Below, one piece after another: positions 37,088 through 46,186 of a DNA stretch of 48,027 nucleotides. The stretch lies in NCBI RefSeq assembly GCF_001310975.1, contig NZ_BAZY01000015.1:1-48027 (forward strand). The letters run 5' to 3'. The position numbers and the translations under genes were made by a program. This DNA is from Thermoanaerobacter thermocopriae JCM 7501 (lineage in GTDB: Bacteria > Bacillota > Thermoanaerobacteria > Thermoanaerobacterales > Thermoanaerobacteraceae). A model generated the notes under the pieces. It was given only the letters and a program-made list of their open reading frames with translations, was not told the origin of the DNA and searched no databases. Every line of letters begins with the position of its first letter. The first letter of the stretch is position 1.

Positions 37088-37108
37088 CAATTTACATCTT
37101 CTTTTTTT
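37073..37108 (+). terminator. Terminator of the sigma/anti-sigma operon
   Basis: A 14-base stem (37073-37086, 37095-37108, one G-T) has loop ACAATTTA and seven terminal T. The repaired anti-sigma stop codon TGA lies at the stem-loop junction. Confidence 0.75.
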
Positions 37109-37151
37109 GCGGTATATTAAAATACAAAGAAATAAAAATGGGAGTGATTTA

Positions 37152-39770
37152 ATGTATAAATTTTTAATAATTGATGGAAGTAGCCTCATGTACAGAGCCT
37201 ATTATGCCTTGCCCATGCTTACTACAAGTGAGGGATTGCCTACAAATGCTCTGTATGGTTTTACTATGATGCTTATAAAACTTATCGAGGAGGAAAAACC
37301 TGATTACATAGCTATTGCTTTTGACAAAAAAGCTCCTACTTTTAGACACAAAGAATATCAAGACTACAAAGCTACAAGACAAGCTATGCCTGAAGAACTT
37401 GCTGAACAAGTAGACTATTTGAAAGAAATTATAGATGGCTTTAATATAAAGACATTAGAATTAGAAGGTTATGAAGCTGATGACATTATAGGGACTATTT
37501 CAAAGCTGGCAGAGGAAAAAGGAATGGAAGTGCTTGTAGTTACAGGAGACAGAGATGCTCTTCAATTAGTTTCAGATAAAGTGAAGATAAAAATTTCTAA
37601 AAAGGGTATTACTCAGATGGAAGAGTTTGACGAAAAGGCTATTTTAGAAAGGTATGGAATAACTCCTCAGCAGTTTATAGATTTAAAAGGGCTTATGGGA
37701 GATAAATCTGATAATATCCCTGGAGTACCTAATATAGGGGAAAAAACTGCGATTAAGCTATTAAAGGATTTTGGAACAATTGAAAATTTGATCCAAAATC
37801 TTTCTCAGCTTAAAGGTAAAATAAAAGAAAATATAGAAAACAATAAAGAGTTAGCTATAATGAGTAAGAGGCTTGCTACTATAAAAAGAGACATTCCCAT
37901 TGAGATAGATTTTGAGGAGTATAAAGTAAAAAAATTTAATGAGGAGAAGCTTTTAGAGCTTTTTAATAAATTAGAATTCTTTAGTTTAATTGATAACATA
38001 AAGAAAAAAAGTAGCATAGAGATTGTAGATAATCATAAAGTTGAAAAATGGTCAAAAGTAGATATAAAAGAATTAGTAACTTTGTTGCAAGATAACAGAA
38101 ATATTGCTTTTTACCCGTTAATTTATGAAGGGGAAATAAAAAAAATAGCCTTTTCTTTTGGAAAGGATACGGTTTATATTGACGTTTTCCAAACAGAAGA
38201 TTTAAAGGAGATTTTTGAAAAAGAAGATTTTGAATTTACAACCCATGAAATAAAGGATTTTTTAGTGAGGCTTTCTTATAAAGGAATAGAGTGTAAAAGC
38301 AAGTACATAGATACTGCTGTAATGGCTTATCTTCTGAATCCTTCTGAGTCTAACTATGACTTAGACCGTGTGCTAAAAAAATATTTAAAGGTAGATGTGC
38401 CTTCTTATGAAGGAATATTTGGCAAAGGTAGGGATAAAAAGAAAATTGAAGAGATTGACGAAAACATACTTGCTGATTATATTTGCAGTAGATGTGTGTA
38501 TCTATTTGATTTAAAAGAAAAGCTGATGAATTTTATTGAAGAGATGGATATGAAAAAACTTCTATTAGAAATAGAAATGCCTCTTGTAGAAGTTTTAAAA
38601 TCAATGGAGGTAAGTGGTTTTACATTGGATAAAGAAGTTCTAAAAGAGCTTTCACAAAAGATAGATGATAGAATAGGAGAAATACTAGATAAAATTTATA
38701 AAGAGGCAGGATATCAATTTAATGTAAATTCACCTAAGCAATTAAGTGAATTTTTGTTTGAAAAGTTAAACTTACCAGTAATAAAGAAAACAAAAACAGG
38801 ATACTCTACGGATTCTGAAGTTTTGGAACAATTGGTTCCTTATAATGATATTGTCAGCGATATAATAGAGTATCGGCAACTTACAAAACTTAAATCTACT
38901 TATATAGATGGATTTTTGCCTCTTATGGATGAAAACAATAGAGTACATTCTAATTTTAAACAAATGGTTACTGCTACAGGTAGAATAAGCAGCACCGAGC
39001 CAAATCTACAAAATATACCTATAAGAGAAGAGTTTGGCAGACAAATTAGAAGGGCTTTTATTCCGAGGAGTAGAGATGGATATATTGTTTCAGCAGATTA
39101 TTCTCAGATTGAACTGAGGGTTTTAGCACATGTTTCGGGAGATGAAAAGCTAATAGAATCTTTTATGAATAATGAAGATATACATTTAAGGACAGCTTCG
39201 GAGGTTTTTAAAGTTCCTATGGAAAAAGTTACACCGGAGATGAGAAGAGCAGCAAAAGCCGTAAATTTTGGCATAATATATGGCATAAGCGATTATGGGC
39301 TTTCTCGAGACCTTAAAATATCAAGAAAAGAAGCAAAAGAGTACATAAATAATTATTTTGAAAGATATAAAGGAGTAAAAGAATATATTGAAAAAATAGT
39401 ACGATTTGCAAAAGAAAATGGCTATGTGACTACAATAATGAACAGAAGAAGATATATTCCTGAAATAAACTCAAGAAATTTTACTCAAAGATCGCAGGCC
39501 GAAAGGTTAGCAATGAATGCTCCGATACAGGGAAGTGCGGCTGATATAATAAAAATGGCAATGGTTAAGGTATACAACGATTTAAAAAAATTAAAGCTTA
39601 AGTCTAAGCTTATATTGCAAGTTCATGACGAGCTTGTAGTGGATACTTATAAGGATGAAGTAGATATCATAAAAAAGATACTTAAAGAAAATATGGAAAA
39701 TGTAGTGCAATTAAAAGTTCCTCTGGTTGTTGAAATTGGCGTAGGGCCTAATTGGTTTTTGGCCAAGTGA
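37152..39770 (+). CDS. polA: DNA polymerase I (proofreading residues absent)
   Basis: The 872 residues are intact. The N-terminal 5'-3' exonuclease (about 1-290) has [22 protein letters not shown] and [13 protein letters not shown]. The middle domain (about 300-465) keeps the RNase-D fold ([17 protein letters not shown]) but lacks the DxE metal ligands: the strand reads [12 protein letters not shown]. So there is no 3'-5' proofreading, as in Taq and other thermophile Pol I. The polymerase domain has [26 protein letters not shown] and QVHDELVVD. The start is the ATG at 37152 behind GGGAGTG. Coupled to coaE 12 bases on. Confidence 0.97.
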   Translation: MYKFLIIDGSSLMYRAYYALPMLTTSEGLPTNALYGFTMMLIKLIEEEKPDYIAIAFDKKAPTFRHKEYQDYKATRQAMPEELAEQVDYLKEIIDGFNIKTLELEGYEADDIIGTISKLAEEKGMEVLVVTGDRDALQLVSDKVKIKISKKGITQMEEFDEKAILERYGITPQQFIDLKGLMGDKSDNIPGVPNIGEKTAIKLLKDFGTIENLIQNLSQLKGKIKENIENNKELAIMSKRLATIKRDIPIEIDFEEYKVKKFNEEKLLELFNKLEFFSLIDNIKKKSSIEIVDNHKVEKWSKVDIKELVTLLQDNRNIAFYPLIYEGEIKKIAFSFGKDTVYIDVFQTEDLKEIFEKEDFEFTTHEIKDFLVRLSYKGIECKSKYIDTAVMAYLLNPSESNYDLDRVLKKYLKVDVPSYEGIFGKGRDKKKIEEIDENILADYICSRCVYLFDLKEKLMNFIEEMDMKKLLLEIEMPLVEVLKSMEVSGFTLDKEVLKELSQKIDDRIGEILDKIYKEAGYQFNVNSPKQLSEFLFEKLNLPVIKKTKTGYSTDSEVLEQLVPYNDIVSDIIEYRQLTKLKSTYIDGFLPLMDENNRVHSNFKQMVTATGRISSTEPNLQNIPIREEFGRQIRRAFIPRSRDGYIVSADYSQIELRVLAHVSGDEKLIESFMNNEDIHLRTASEVFKVPMEKVTPEMRRAAKAVNFGIIYGISDYGLSRDLKISRKEAKEYINNYFERYKGVKEYIEKIVRFAKENGYVTTIMNRRRYIPEINSRNFTQRSQAERLAMNAPIQGSAADIIKMAMVKVYNDLKKLKLKSKLILQVHDELVVDTYKDEVDIIKKILKENMENVVQLKVPLVVEIGVGPNWFLAK

Positions 39771-39781
39771 GGTGTGCAAAA

Positions 39782-40378
39782 ATGCAAGTAATTGGACTTA
39801 CTGGCGGCATTGCCTCAGGTAAAAGTACTGTATCCAAGCTATTAAAAAAGATGGGAGCTGTGGTAATTGATGCAGATATTGTGTCAAGAGAAATAATGGT
39901 AAAAGGAACAGAAGCATATAATAGAATTGTAGAATATTTTGGAAAAGAAATTTTAAAGGAAGACGGCGAAATTGACAGAAAGAAATTAGGCAATATTGTG
40001 TTTGCTGACAGAAAAAAGCTTAAAAAACTAAATGAAATTACTCATCCCATAATAATAGAGAGGATAAAAGAAAAAATAGAAGAAGAAAGAAAAAAAAATC
40101 AGCAAAAGGCAATTGTATTAGATGCAGCTCTTTTAATTGAGATGAAACTTTATAAAATGGTAGATGAGGTTTGGTTAGTAGTAGTAGACTCAAAAACTCA
40201 AATAAAGAGGGTTATGGAAAGGGATAAGCTTTCTTATAAGGATGCAATAAACCGAATAAAAAGCCAAATGCCTTTGGACGAAAAAATGAAGTACGCAGAT
40301 TTTATAATAAACAATAGCAAAGATTTTAAAGCTATGGAAAAACAAGTTACACTATTTTGGGGAAGATTTGCAACGTAA
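39782..40378 (+). CDS. coaE: Dephospho-CoA kinase
   Basis: CoaE performs the last step of coenzyme A synthesis. The 198 residues have the P-loop [12 protein letters not shown], the DADIVSRE acceptor region and the LID arginine segment ([16 protein letters not shown]), and the length is normal. The start is the ATG at 39782 behind GAGGTGTG. It is followed 23 bases later by a lytic transglycosylase gene; this polA-coaE-transglycosylase order recurs in Thermoanaerobacter relatives as I recall. Confidence 0.95.
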   Translation: MQVIGLTGGIASGKSTVSKLLKKMGAVVIDADIVSREIMVKGTEAYNRIVEYFGKEILKEDGEIDRKKLGNIVFADRKKLKKLNEITHPIIIERIKEKIEEERKKNQQKAIVLDAALLIEMKLYKMVDEVWLVVVDSKTQIKRVMERDKLSYKDAINRIKSQMPLDEKMKYADFIINNSKDFKAMEKQVTLFWGRFAT

Positions 40379-40401
40379 ATCATGATATCGGAGGAGTTAC
40401 T

Positions 40402-40956
40402 TTGAGAAAAAAAGTTGCGGCAATCTTAATACTATTAAGTCTATTGTTTACTTACGAGTTAAATACTCATTATTTTTTAAAAAAAATTTATCCTCGTAAA
40501 TACTATAATTATGTATTTTATTACGCAAAAGAGTATGGCATGGACCCTATCTTATTTTTGCTGTGATAAAGTCGAAAGTAATTTTAAAAGCGATGCAATT
40601 TCCAGCAAAAATGCTAGAGGGTTAATGCAAATTTTACCAGAAACTGGAGAATGGATTGCTAAAGAAATAGGGATAAAAAATTACAGCGATAGTATGCTTT
40701 TTGAACCTAAATATAATATTCAAATGGGAACGTGGTATTTGACTTATCTTCTTAAAACTTTTAATGGAAATATTAAATTGGCTCTAGCGGCTATAACGGA
40801 GGCAGTGGAAATGTAGATGCATGGCTTAAAGATAAAAGATTTTCTAAAGATGGTAAACAACTACATATTGTTCCTTTTCCTGAGACAAATAAATATATAA
40901 AAAAGGTATTAGCAGTTTACGAGATCTATAAGTTCATATATGAAACTAAAAATTGA
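40402..40956 (+). CDS. Soluble lytic transglycosylase-type protein (three frameshifts)
   Basis: A TTG start at 40402 follows GGAGGAG. A short signal-anchor (AAILILLSLLFTY) is followed by the SLT domain. The catalytic Glu is in the segment restored as FAVIKVESNFKSDA, with NARGLMQILPETGEW after it. The AYNGGSGNV motif is also restored. Three single-base losses (T near 40556, G near 40569, T near 40794) break the frame; repair gives 185 residues ending at the TGA at 40956. The size matches small exported SLT proteins of the polA-coaE region. It cleaves glycan strands in the wall. Confidence 0.85.
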
Positions 40957-40993
40957 TATGAAGATTACTATATACAAAAAAAAGTTGAAAAAT

Positions 40994-41002
40994 TGGTATA
41001 AT
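40994..41002 (+). promoter_or_regulatory. Extended -10 promoter of the nicotinate phosphoribosyltransferase gene
   Basis: TGGTATAAT is an extended -10 element without a good -35. The gene starts 38 nt downstream. Confidence 0.5.
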
Positions 41003-41039
41003 AGTATCGTTAAAAAGAAAATAAAAAGGGAGGACACAA

Positions 41040-42074
41040 ATGAAACCGTTGAAACATTTAAAAGACTTAAAGGAAGTAAAAATCGAAAGAGATAGGGAGT
41101 TTTTCTCAGCCACTCATGAAGAAATAAAAAATGCTTGGACTACAGATGTGTATTTTTTAAGAACCCAAGATATTTTATCATATCTTGGTGTACAGGATAA
41201 AATAGTTACTGCAGAGATATTTCCAAGAAAAAAAGGAGTTTTTGCAGGATTACCAGAAGTAATGAGTTTACTTAAAGACAAAAATGTGGAAGTATGGTCT
41301 TTGAAAGAAGGAGATACTTTTGAAGCTAAAGATACGGTAATGAGAATAAAAGGACCTTATAGTGAATTTGGAATTTATGAAACGGCAATATTAGGAATTC
41401 TTGCAAGTTCTTCTGGTTGGGCAACAGCAGCAAGAGAGCTTAAAGAAGTTGCCAATGGCAAACCAATATTATGTTTTGGGGCAAGGCATGTTCATCCAGC
41501 TGTAGCACCTGTTATGGAAAGAGCGGCACTCGTTGGAGGAGCAGATGATGCCAGCTGTATTTTAGGTGCAAGATTAATGGGGAAAGATCCTAAAGGGACG
41601 GTACCTCATGCTGCCTTTTTGATTACGGGGGATACACTTGAGGTAGCAAGAGCATACAGAGATATAACTCCACCTGATGAGAGAATAACCATTTTAGTTG
41701 ATACTTTTAAAGACGAAGTGGAGGAGGCTTTAAGAGTTGCTGAATTTTTAGGGGATAGATTATATGGAGTAAGACTTGATACTCCATCAGAAAGAGGGGG
41801 AGTTACACCTGGATTGGTATATGAGTTGAGGCAAAGGTTGAATCAAAAGGGATTTACAAACGTAAAAATTATAGTTTCCGGAGGTTTAAATCCTGAGAAA
41901 GTTGCAGAACTTTCTGAAAGTGGGGCGGATGCTTTTGGTGTAGGAAGTTACATATCTGATGCTCAACCTATTGATATGACAATGGATATAAAAGAAGTGG
42001 AAGGAGTACCTATTGCTAAAAGAGGAAGAATTCCAGGTATTATAGAAAATAAAAAGTTGAAAAAGATAAAATAG
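41040..42074 (+). CDS. pncB: Nicotinate phosphoribosyltransferase
   Basis: This is the NAD-salvage enzyme making nicotinate mononucleotide from nicotinate and PRPP. At 344 residues it is intact. The core motifs include FGARHVHPAVAPVMERAALVGG, PHAAFLITGD, VRLDTPSERGG and VSGGLNPEKVAELSESGADAFGVGSYI. It belongs to the short (archaeal-like) type of the NAPRTase family. The ATG at 41040 follows GGGAGG. A quinolinate phosphoribosyltransferase is a more distant relative, but the lengths and motifs favour NAPRTase. Confidence 0.9.
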   Translation: MKPLKHLKDLKEVKIERDREFFSATHEEIKNAWTTDVYFLRTQDILSYLGVQDKIVTAEIFPRKKGVFAGLPEVMSLLKDKNVEVWSLKEGDTFEAKDTVMRIKGPYSEFGIYETAILGILASSSGWATAARELKEVANGKPILCFGARHVHPAVAPVMERAALVGGADDASCILGARLMGKDPKGTVPHAAFLITGDTLEVARAYRDITPPDERITILVDTFKDEVEEALRVAEFLGDRLYGVRLDTPSERGGVTPGLVYELRQRLNQKGFTNVKIIVSGGLNPEKVAELSESGADAFGVGSYISDAQPIDMTMDIKEVEGVPIAKRGRIPGIIENKKLKKIK

Positions 42075-42093
42075 TTTTCGGAGATGATAGTTA

Positions 42094-43677
42094 ATGAGAA
42101 AATTTATTATATTATCTTTCATTTTGCTGTTTATTTTTACGGGATGCAAAACATTTTCACAAAATATAGTAAATTTGCCGCAAGCCTCTGAAGATAAAAT
42201 TAATATTGAAGAAGAAAAGCCAGTAGAGGGTGGCACTTTAAGAGTAAATATTACTTCTTTTGAGACGTTAAATCCTTTTTTAAACAGCGATGAACGAGTA
42301 AGGCAAATGTTAAATTTGTCATTGGAAGGATTAGTTACTATAGATAAAACTTTAAAACCTATTCCTCAATTAGTAGAAGAGTGGCAAATAAATGGACTTA
42401 ATATAAAATTTTATTTAAAAAAGAATGTTAAATGGCAGGATGGAGTAAATTTTACGGCTCATGATGTAAAATTTACTTTTGATTCTTTTAAAAATAAGGA
42501 AGTGAAAAGTCCTTATAGGGATATTCTCATTAACTATCTCTCCTCTTATAAAACAAATGGTGATTACGAATTTGAAGTTGTTTTAAATAAACCTGTTGCA
42601 AATCCAATAGCTTTATTTACTTTTCCTATTTTAGCCGAACATCAATTCAAAGATGAAAAAGATATTTTAAATAAAGACATTGTACCTATCGGTACAGGAC
42701 CATATAAAATATATTCTTACAGAGTTGGCAGAGAAGTTATTTTTGAAAGAAATCCTTATTATAGAGACGACAAACCTTATATAGATAGTATAGTTTTTAA
42801 AATTGTACCTAATGAAAATGCGATGATAACATCTTTTCAAAGCAAGGAGGCAGATTTTACTTTTTTAAGTGACATAGACTGGGATAAATACAAAGAAATT
42901 TCAAATGTAAATATTTATAAATATGTTATTCAAGATTATGTACTTATAGCACCTAACTATCGAAATCCAGCTTTAAAAGATTCAAATGTTAGAAAAGCTA
43001 TGTGTTATGGAATAGATACTGACAAAATTTTAAGAGATGTATATTTTGGTCATGGCCTAAAAACATGTATTCCAGTCCGTCCTGATTCATGGCTTTATAG
43101 CAATAAAATAGTATCTCATAATTATGATATAAAAGAAGCAAATAAAATATTAGAGGAAAGTGGTTGGAATTTAGTTAAGGGAATAAGGAGTAATGGAACT
43201 TATCAGCTCAAATTTGATTTGATAGTAAATGCAAATAATCCTTATTTAATTAAGGTTGCTCAAATTATAAAGAATAATTTAAAAGATGTAGGAATTGAAA
43301 TAAATATTGTACCGAAAGATTGGGATAATTTACTAAGTACTGTGTATTCGGGTAATTTTGATTTAGTACTAATGGAGTGGAATTTAAGTTATAATCAAGA
43401 TATGTCTGAAATGTTTATAACAAAAGGTAAAGACAATTTTATAGGTTATAGTAATTCTAAAGTTGATGAAATATATAGTAGAATTTTTTATGATTTAGAA
43501 GAGAATTCTTTAAAAACAGATTATCAAGCTTTGGAACAAGTTTTTTTAGAGGAACAACCTGTGATTGGCCTTTTCTATATTGAAAGAGCAGTTATGGCAT
43601 ATAACAAGGTAAAAGGTATTGACCCTACTGGATTTAATGTTTTCAATAATATAGAAAAATGGTATATAAAAAAGTAG
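42094..43677 (+). CDS. ABC transporter peptide-binding lipoprotein (SBP family 5)
   Basis: The 527 residues are intact. The signal peptide has lipobox FTGC (Cys18), so it is tethered outside the membrane. The SBP_bac_5 (OppA/DppA) fold spans about 50-520: GGTLRVNIT, NLSLEGLVTIDK, VKWQDGVNFTAHDVKFTFDSF, IGTGPYKIYSYRVGREVIFERNPYY and RKAMCYGIDTDKI are typical. Transport permease and ATPase genes are not adjacent, so it serves a system elsewhere or binds as an orphan. The ligand is a peptide or nickel-like complex; a peptide is more likely. The ATG follows CGGAGATGA. Confidence 0.9.
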   Translation: MRKFIILSFILLFIFTGCKTFSQNIVNLPQASEDKINIEEEKPVEGGTLRVNITSFETLNPFLNSDERVRQMLNLSLEGLVTIDKTLKPIPQLVEEWQINGLNIKFYLKKNVKWQDGVNFTAHDVKFTFDSFKNKEVKSPYRDILINYLSSYKTNGDYEFEVVLNKPVANPIALFTFPILAEHQFKDEKDILNKDIVPIGTGPYKIYSYRVGREVIFERNPYYRDDKPYIDSIVFKIVPNENAMITSFQSKEADFTFLSDIDWDKYKEISNVNIYKYVIQDYVLIAPNYRNPALKDSNVRKAMCYGIDTDKILRDVYFGHGLKTCIPVRPDSWLYSNKIVSHNYDIKEANKILEESGWNLVKGIRSNGTYQLKFDLIVNANNPYLIKVAQIIKNNLKDVGIEINIVPKDWDNLLSTVYSGNFDLVLMEWNLSYNQDMSEMFITKGKDNFIGYSNSKVDEIYSRIFYDLEENSLKTDYQALEQVFLEEQPVIGLFYIERAVMAYNKVKGIDPTGFNVFNNIEKWYIKK

Positions 43678-43728
43678 TGTAAAGTTATCGTAGAATTTTT
43701 AGTAAATGAATAGAAGGGAGAATATAAT

Positions 43729-44130
43729 ATAAAAAATTAAGAAAAGTGTTTGGGATACTAGTCTAAGTGTGAAAGCTTATTCTACAATTTATTGGGAAAC
43801 ATATGATATAAATGGATATGAACACATAACCTTAACTGCCGTATCTGGAGGTTGGATAGTAGAAGATCCCACTGTGTGGTTATCAAGTAGGGAAGTGTAT
43901 GTGTCACAAAATGGAAGATACGAAGGATATCCTAAGCAATTAGTATCATATACAAAATATTTTATCCAACATCTAACTATTATTACTACAATCTTTCAAG
44001 TTACGGATGGCTACCTGTAAGAACAGATATTTCGCATGGATATGGTTCTACTTCATGGGTAACACTTCATCGAGGAACCAGTAGCGAATGGGTATTGATG
44101 TTGAATAATGGATATGTAAAAGGATATTGA
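43729..44130 (+). pseudogene. Decayed small exported protein, family unknown
   Basis: After a GGGAG site, an ATG is lacking: the frame opens with ATA AAA AAA and then KLRKVFGILV, a signal-peptide-like stretch. A break at about 43762 leads to KAYSTIYWETYDINGYEHITLTA. A second shift near 43962 (a T lost) joins it to a tail of beta-like segments (PTSNYYYYNLSS, SYGWLPVRT) ending at the TGA at 44128. The repaired product is about 130 residues, mostly beta strands rich in Tyr, Ser and Gly. It resembles secreted lactococcin-972-like bacteriocins, which share the WET/GYxxYSxYY style. I suggest this but cannot confirm it. Confidence 0.5.
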
Positions 44131-44241
44131 ATAAAAGTGAAATTGAAGTTAAAATATTCAAAAAAACTTAAAAGAATTGAAATATATTACAATAAGATAG
44201 AGGCGTTCATTTTTTATTTATGAAAGAAAGGAAGATTGTTA

Positions 44242-44463
44242 ATGAAAAAAGAAAATGTAAAGTTTAAGATTGTTTTTATACTGTTAATATATACTTATTT
44301 AATTGTAAGTAACATATTACTTCAAAAGATGAACCGTATTTCGGAAATTACATATAACCAAATAATACTTATATGGAGCAATCTAATTTTTTATTTTGTT
44401 TTAGGGATATTATTAACCATTCCCTTTTTTTTGAGTGAAGCTAAGAAAAAGGTAAATGGGTGA
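44242..44463 (+). CDS. Small two-helix membrane protein
   Basis: The 73 residues from the ATG at 44242 (AAAGGAAG site) hold two hydrophobic segments (about 10-28 and 44-64) with a basic start and end. The family is not recognised. It overlaps the next tiny membrane gene by GTGA, so the two are coupled. Together they follow the decayed exported protein and may form its partners (for example immunity or export), which is inference from position. Confidence 0.55.
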   Translation: MKKENVKFKIVFILLIYTYLIVSNILLQKMNRISEITYNQIILIWSNLIFYFVLGILLTIPFFLSEAKKKVNG

Positions 44464-44639
44464 TAAATTATAAATATTTATTAACTTTTATTTTACCTTT
44501 AGTTATCATAGTTTTATCCTATTTTTACCCTGTTTCGTTAGATTTCTTCTATCTAGTATATATATCAGAGCATATCATTAATGCACTAGCTGTTGTATCA
44601 GGGTATTCGTTAATTTTCATAATTAATAAGAAAGACTAA
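44460..44639 (+). CDS. Small membrane protein (59 residues)
   Basis: The GTG at 44460 overlaps the previous stop (GTGA) and follows AAAAAGG. The frame reads MINYKYLLTFILPLVIIVLSYFY, then an acidic loop and a second hydrophobic segment, ending INKKD. There is no family match from memory. It has two transmembrane helices and is probably coupled to the gene before it. Confidence 0.5.
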   Translation: MINYKYLLTFILPLVIIVLSYFYPVSLDFFYLVYISEHIINALAVVSGYSLIFIINKKD

Positions 44640-44709
44640 GAAATAAATTAGCAGAATACTTTTAATATGACAATATCACAAAATAATAACACAGGACTAA
44701 AAATAGGTA

Positions 44710-44738
44710 TTGACACTGACTTAAAAAGATTATATAAT
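44710..44738 (+). promoter_or_regulatory. Sigma-A promoter of tRNA-Leu
   Basis: TTGACA (44710-44715), 17 nt, then TATAAT (44733-44738). A perfect consensus, 28 nt before the tRNA. Confidence 0.85.
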
Positions 44739-44765
44739 TCATAATGTGACGAAATTAAATAAAGC

Positions 44766-44852
44766 GTGCGGTGGTGGCGGAACTGGCAGACGCGTACGTT
44801 TGAGGGGCGTATGGGGTTTCCCGTGTGGGTTCAAGTCCCACCCTCCGCACCA
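44766..44852 (+). tRNA. tRNA-Leu(GAG)
   Basis: A class II tRNA with long variable arm and encoded CCA. The acceptor GTGCGG pairs with CCGCAC; the seventh pair is T-T, a mismatch. The D arm is GGCGGAACTGGCAGAC. The anticodon stem TACGT/GCGTA encloses loop TTGAGGG, so the anticodon is GAG (reads CUC/CUU). The variable arm has stem GGG/CCC, and the T arm is GTGGG-TTCAAGT-CCCAC. Confidence 0.93.
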
Positions 44853-44859
44853 TAAAAGA

Positions 44860-44888
44860 GAAAGAGGCGTTGAGCCTTTTATTTTTTT
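44860..44888 (+). terminator. Terminator after tRNA-Leu
   Basis: AAAGAGGC pairs with GCCTTTT around GTTGA, followed by ATTTTTTT. Confidence 0.7.
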
Positions 44889-44965
44889 GTCACACAAATT
44901 ATTAATTTTTTTATAAAATATATTAAAAAAAGATTAAAAAGTTTAAGAAAGATTTAATGTAAACA

Positions 44966-44994
44966 TTGACTTTGACTGTAGTATATGATAAGAT
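44966..44994 (+). promoter_or_regulatory. Sigma-A promoter ahead of the c-di-AMP riboswitch
   Basis: TTGACT (44966-44971), 17 nt, then TAAGAT (44989-44994). Transcription would start at the very beginning of the riboswitch. Confidence 0.65.
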
Positions 44995-44999
44995 AAAAC

Positions 45000-45136
45000 A
45001 AAAGGACAAAGTATGCAATCTTGCCGAATCCGAAAGGTACGGAGGAACCGCTTTTGGGGGTTAATCTGTAGTTTTAAGCTACAGTAGGGATGCCTTCTGT
45101 CCCGCACCCGACAGCTAACTCCGGAGGCAATAAAGG
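45000..45136 (+). promoter_or_regulatory. Cyclic di-AMP riboswitch (ydaO/yuaA)
   Basis: Signature elements run in order: GCCGAATCCG, CGGAGGAACCG, a TTTTGGGGGTTAAT segment, an internal hairpin CTGTAGTTTTAAGCTACAG, AGGG...CTGTCCCGCACCCGACAGCTAACTCCGGAGGC. These match the ydaO class, which binds two c-di-AMP and turns expression off. It controls the wall hydrolase just downstream, the most common target of this class. No clear terminator stands between aptamer and gene. Confidence 0.9.
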
Positions 45137-45149
45137 AAGGAGATTTGCG

Positions 45150-46069
45150 GTGGATAGGCGACTGGGAAAAATGATTTTTGGAATTTCTGTGTTTGGTGCA
45201 ACGCTGATTGGCAATTCTTTTTTGAGCCAGTGTTTGCGGAAGGATTAGGAATTGGAAAAATTACAGGTAATTATGTAAATGTGCGGACCCAAGGAAGTTT
45301 AGCAGGAAGTGTTATTACCCAGCTAAATTGGAATGACACAGTGACTGTATTAGATAAGCAAAACGGATGGTATAAAATAAAGCTTTCGAATGGAAGAGAA
45401 GGATGGGTTTTTGGTGAATATTTATCTGTAAGAAGTTTTTCAAATGTTTCAAGAGGAGATACCGAAAATTTAAGTGTTGGTATAGTGACAGGTAATTATG
45501 TAAATGTGCGAAGTAAAGGAAGCTTATCAGGGAGTATCATAACCCAGCTTAACAAGAACACTACAGTGACTGTATTAGATAAGCAAAATGGGTGGTACAA
45601 GATAAAGCTTTCTGACGGAAGAGAAGGATGGATTTACGGACAGTACTTAGCGGTAAGGAGCACTTCAAATATCTCAAGAGGTGAAGTGGATAGGAGTTTA
45701 GTGGATAGATTAATAGATTTTGCTAAGTCTTTTGTGGGGACTCCATATGTCTATGGTGGCTCAACTCCAAAAGGATTTGATTGTTCCGGTTTTGTTTATT
45801 ACGTATTTAAAAATTTTGGTTTTGATTTGCCACGAACGGCGAAGGACCAATCTACTGTAGGAGAATATGTGAGTTACGGTGACCTTCAACCAGGCGATTT
45901 GGTATTTTTTAAAACATTGGGGAGTAGTGTGATAAACCATTCAGGAATATATATTGGCAATGGGGAGTTTATACAAAGCTCTTCAGGTAGAGGAAAGGTC
46001 ATAATAAGTTCTTTAAATGAAGGTTATTATAAAGAACATTATGTTACAGCAAGAAGAATTATAAAATGA
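45150..46069 (+). CDS. Exported NlpC/P60 cell-wall hydrolase with two SH3 domains (one frameshift)
   Basis: The start is GTG at 45150 behind GGAAGGAG. A signal peptide (about 1-31) is broken at about 45224; one added C (AGCCCAGTG) restores NSFLSPVFAEG and gives 306 residues. Two bacterial SH3 repeats (about 35-95 and 112-172) are nearly identical, with TGNYVNVR...SxxGxxxxQLN...WYKIKLS. The NlpC/P60 domain (about 185-306) has the catalytic Cys in GFDCSGFVYY and His in INHSGIYIGNG. It is a D,L-endopeptidase of peptidoglycan. It is under c-di-AMP control. The two repeats suggest recent duplication. Confidence 0.92.
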
Positions 46070-46076
46070 CGATGAT

Positions 46077-46106
46077 AAAAGAGTGCTCTAGAGAGCGCTC
46101 TTTTTT
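46077..46106 (+). terminator. Terminator of the wall hydrolase gene
   Basis: AAAAGAGTGCTC and GAGCGCTCTTTT (one G-T) pair around TAGA, followed by TT. Confidence 0.85.
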
Positions 46107-46109
46107 ATA

Positions 46110-46138
46110 TTGACTATTTTTATCCTTTAATATATTAT
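46110..46138 (+). promoter_or_regulatory. Sigma-A promoter of typA
   Basis: TTGACT (46110-46115), 17 nt, then TATTAT (46133-46138), 48 nt before the typA ATG. Confidence 0.7.
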
Positions 46139-46186
46139 ATAATACTGTACATGCGATACAGCCTATTTTATGGAAGGAGATACCTT

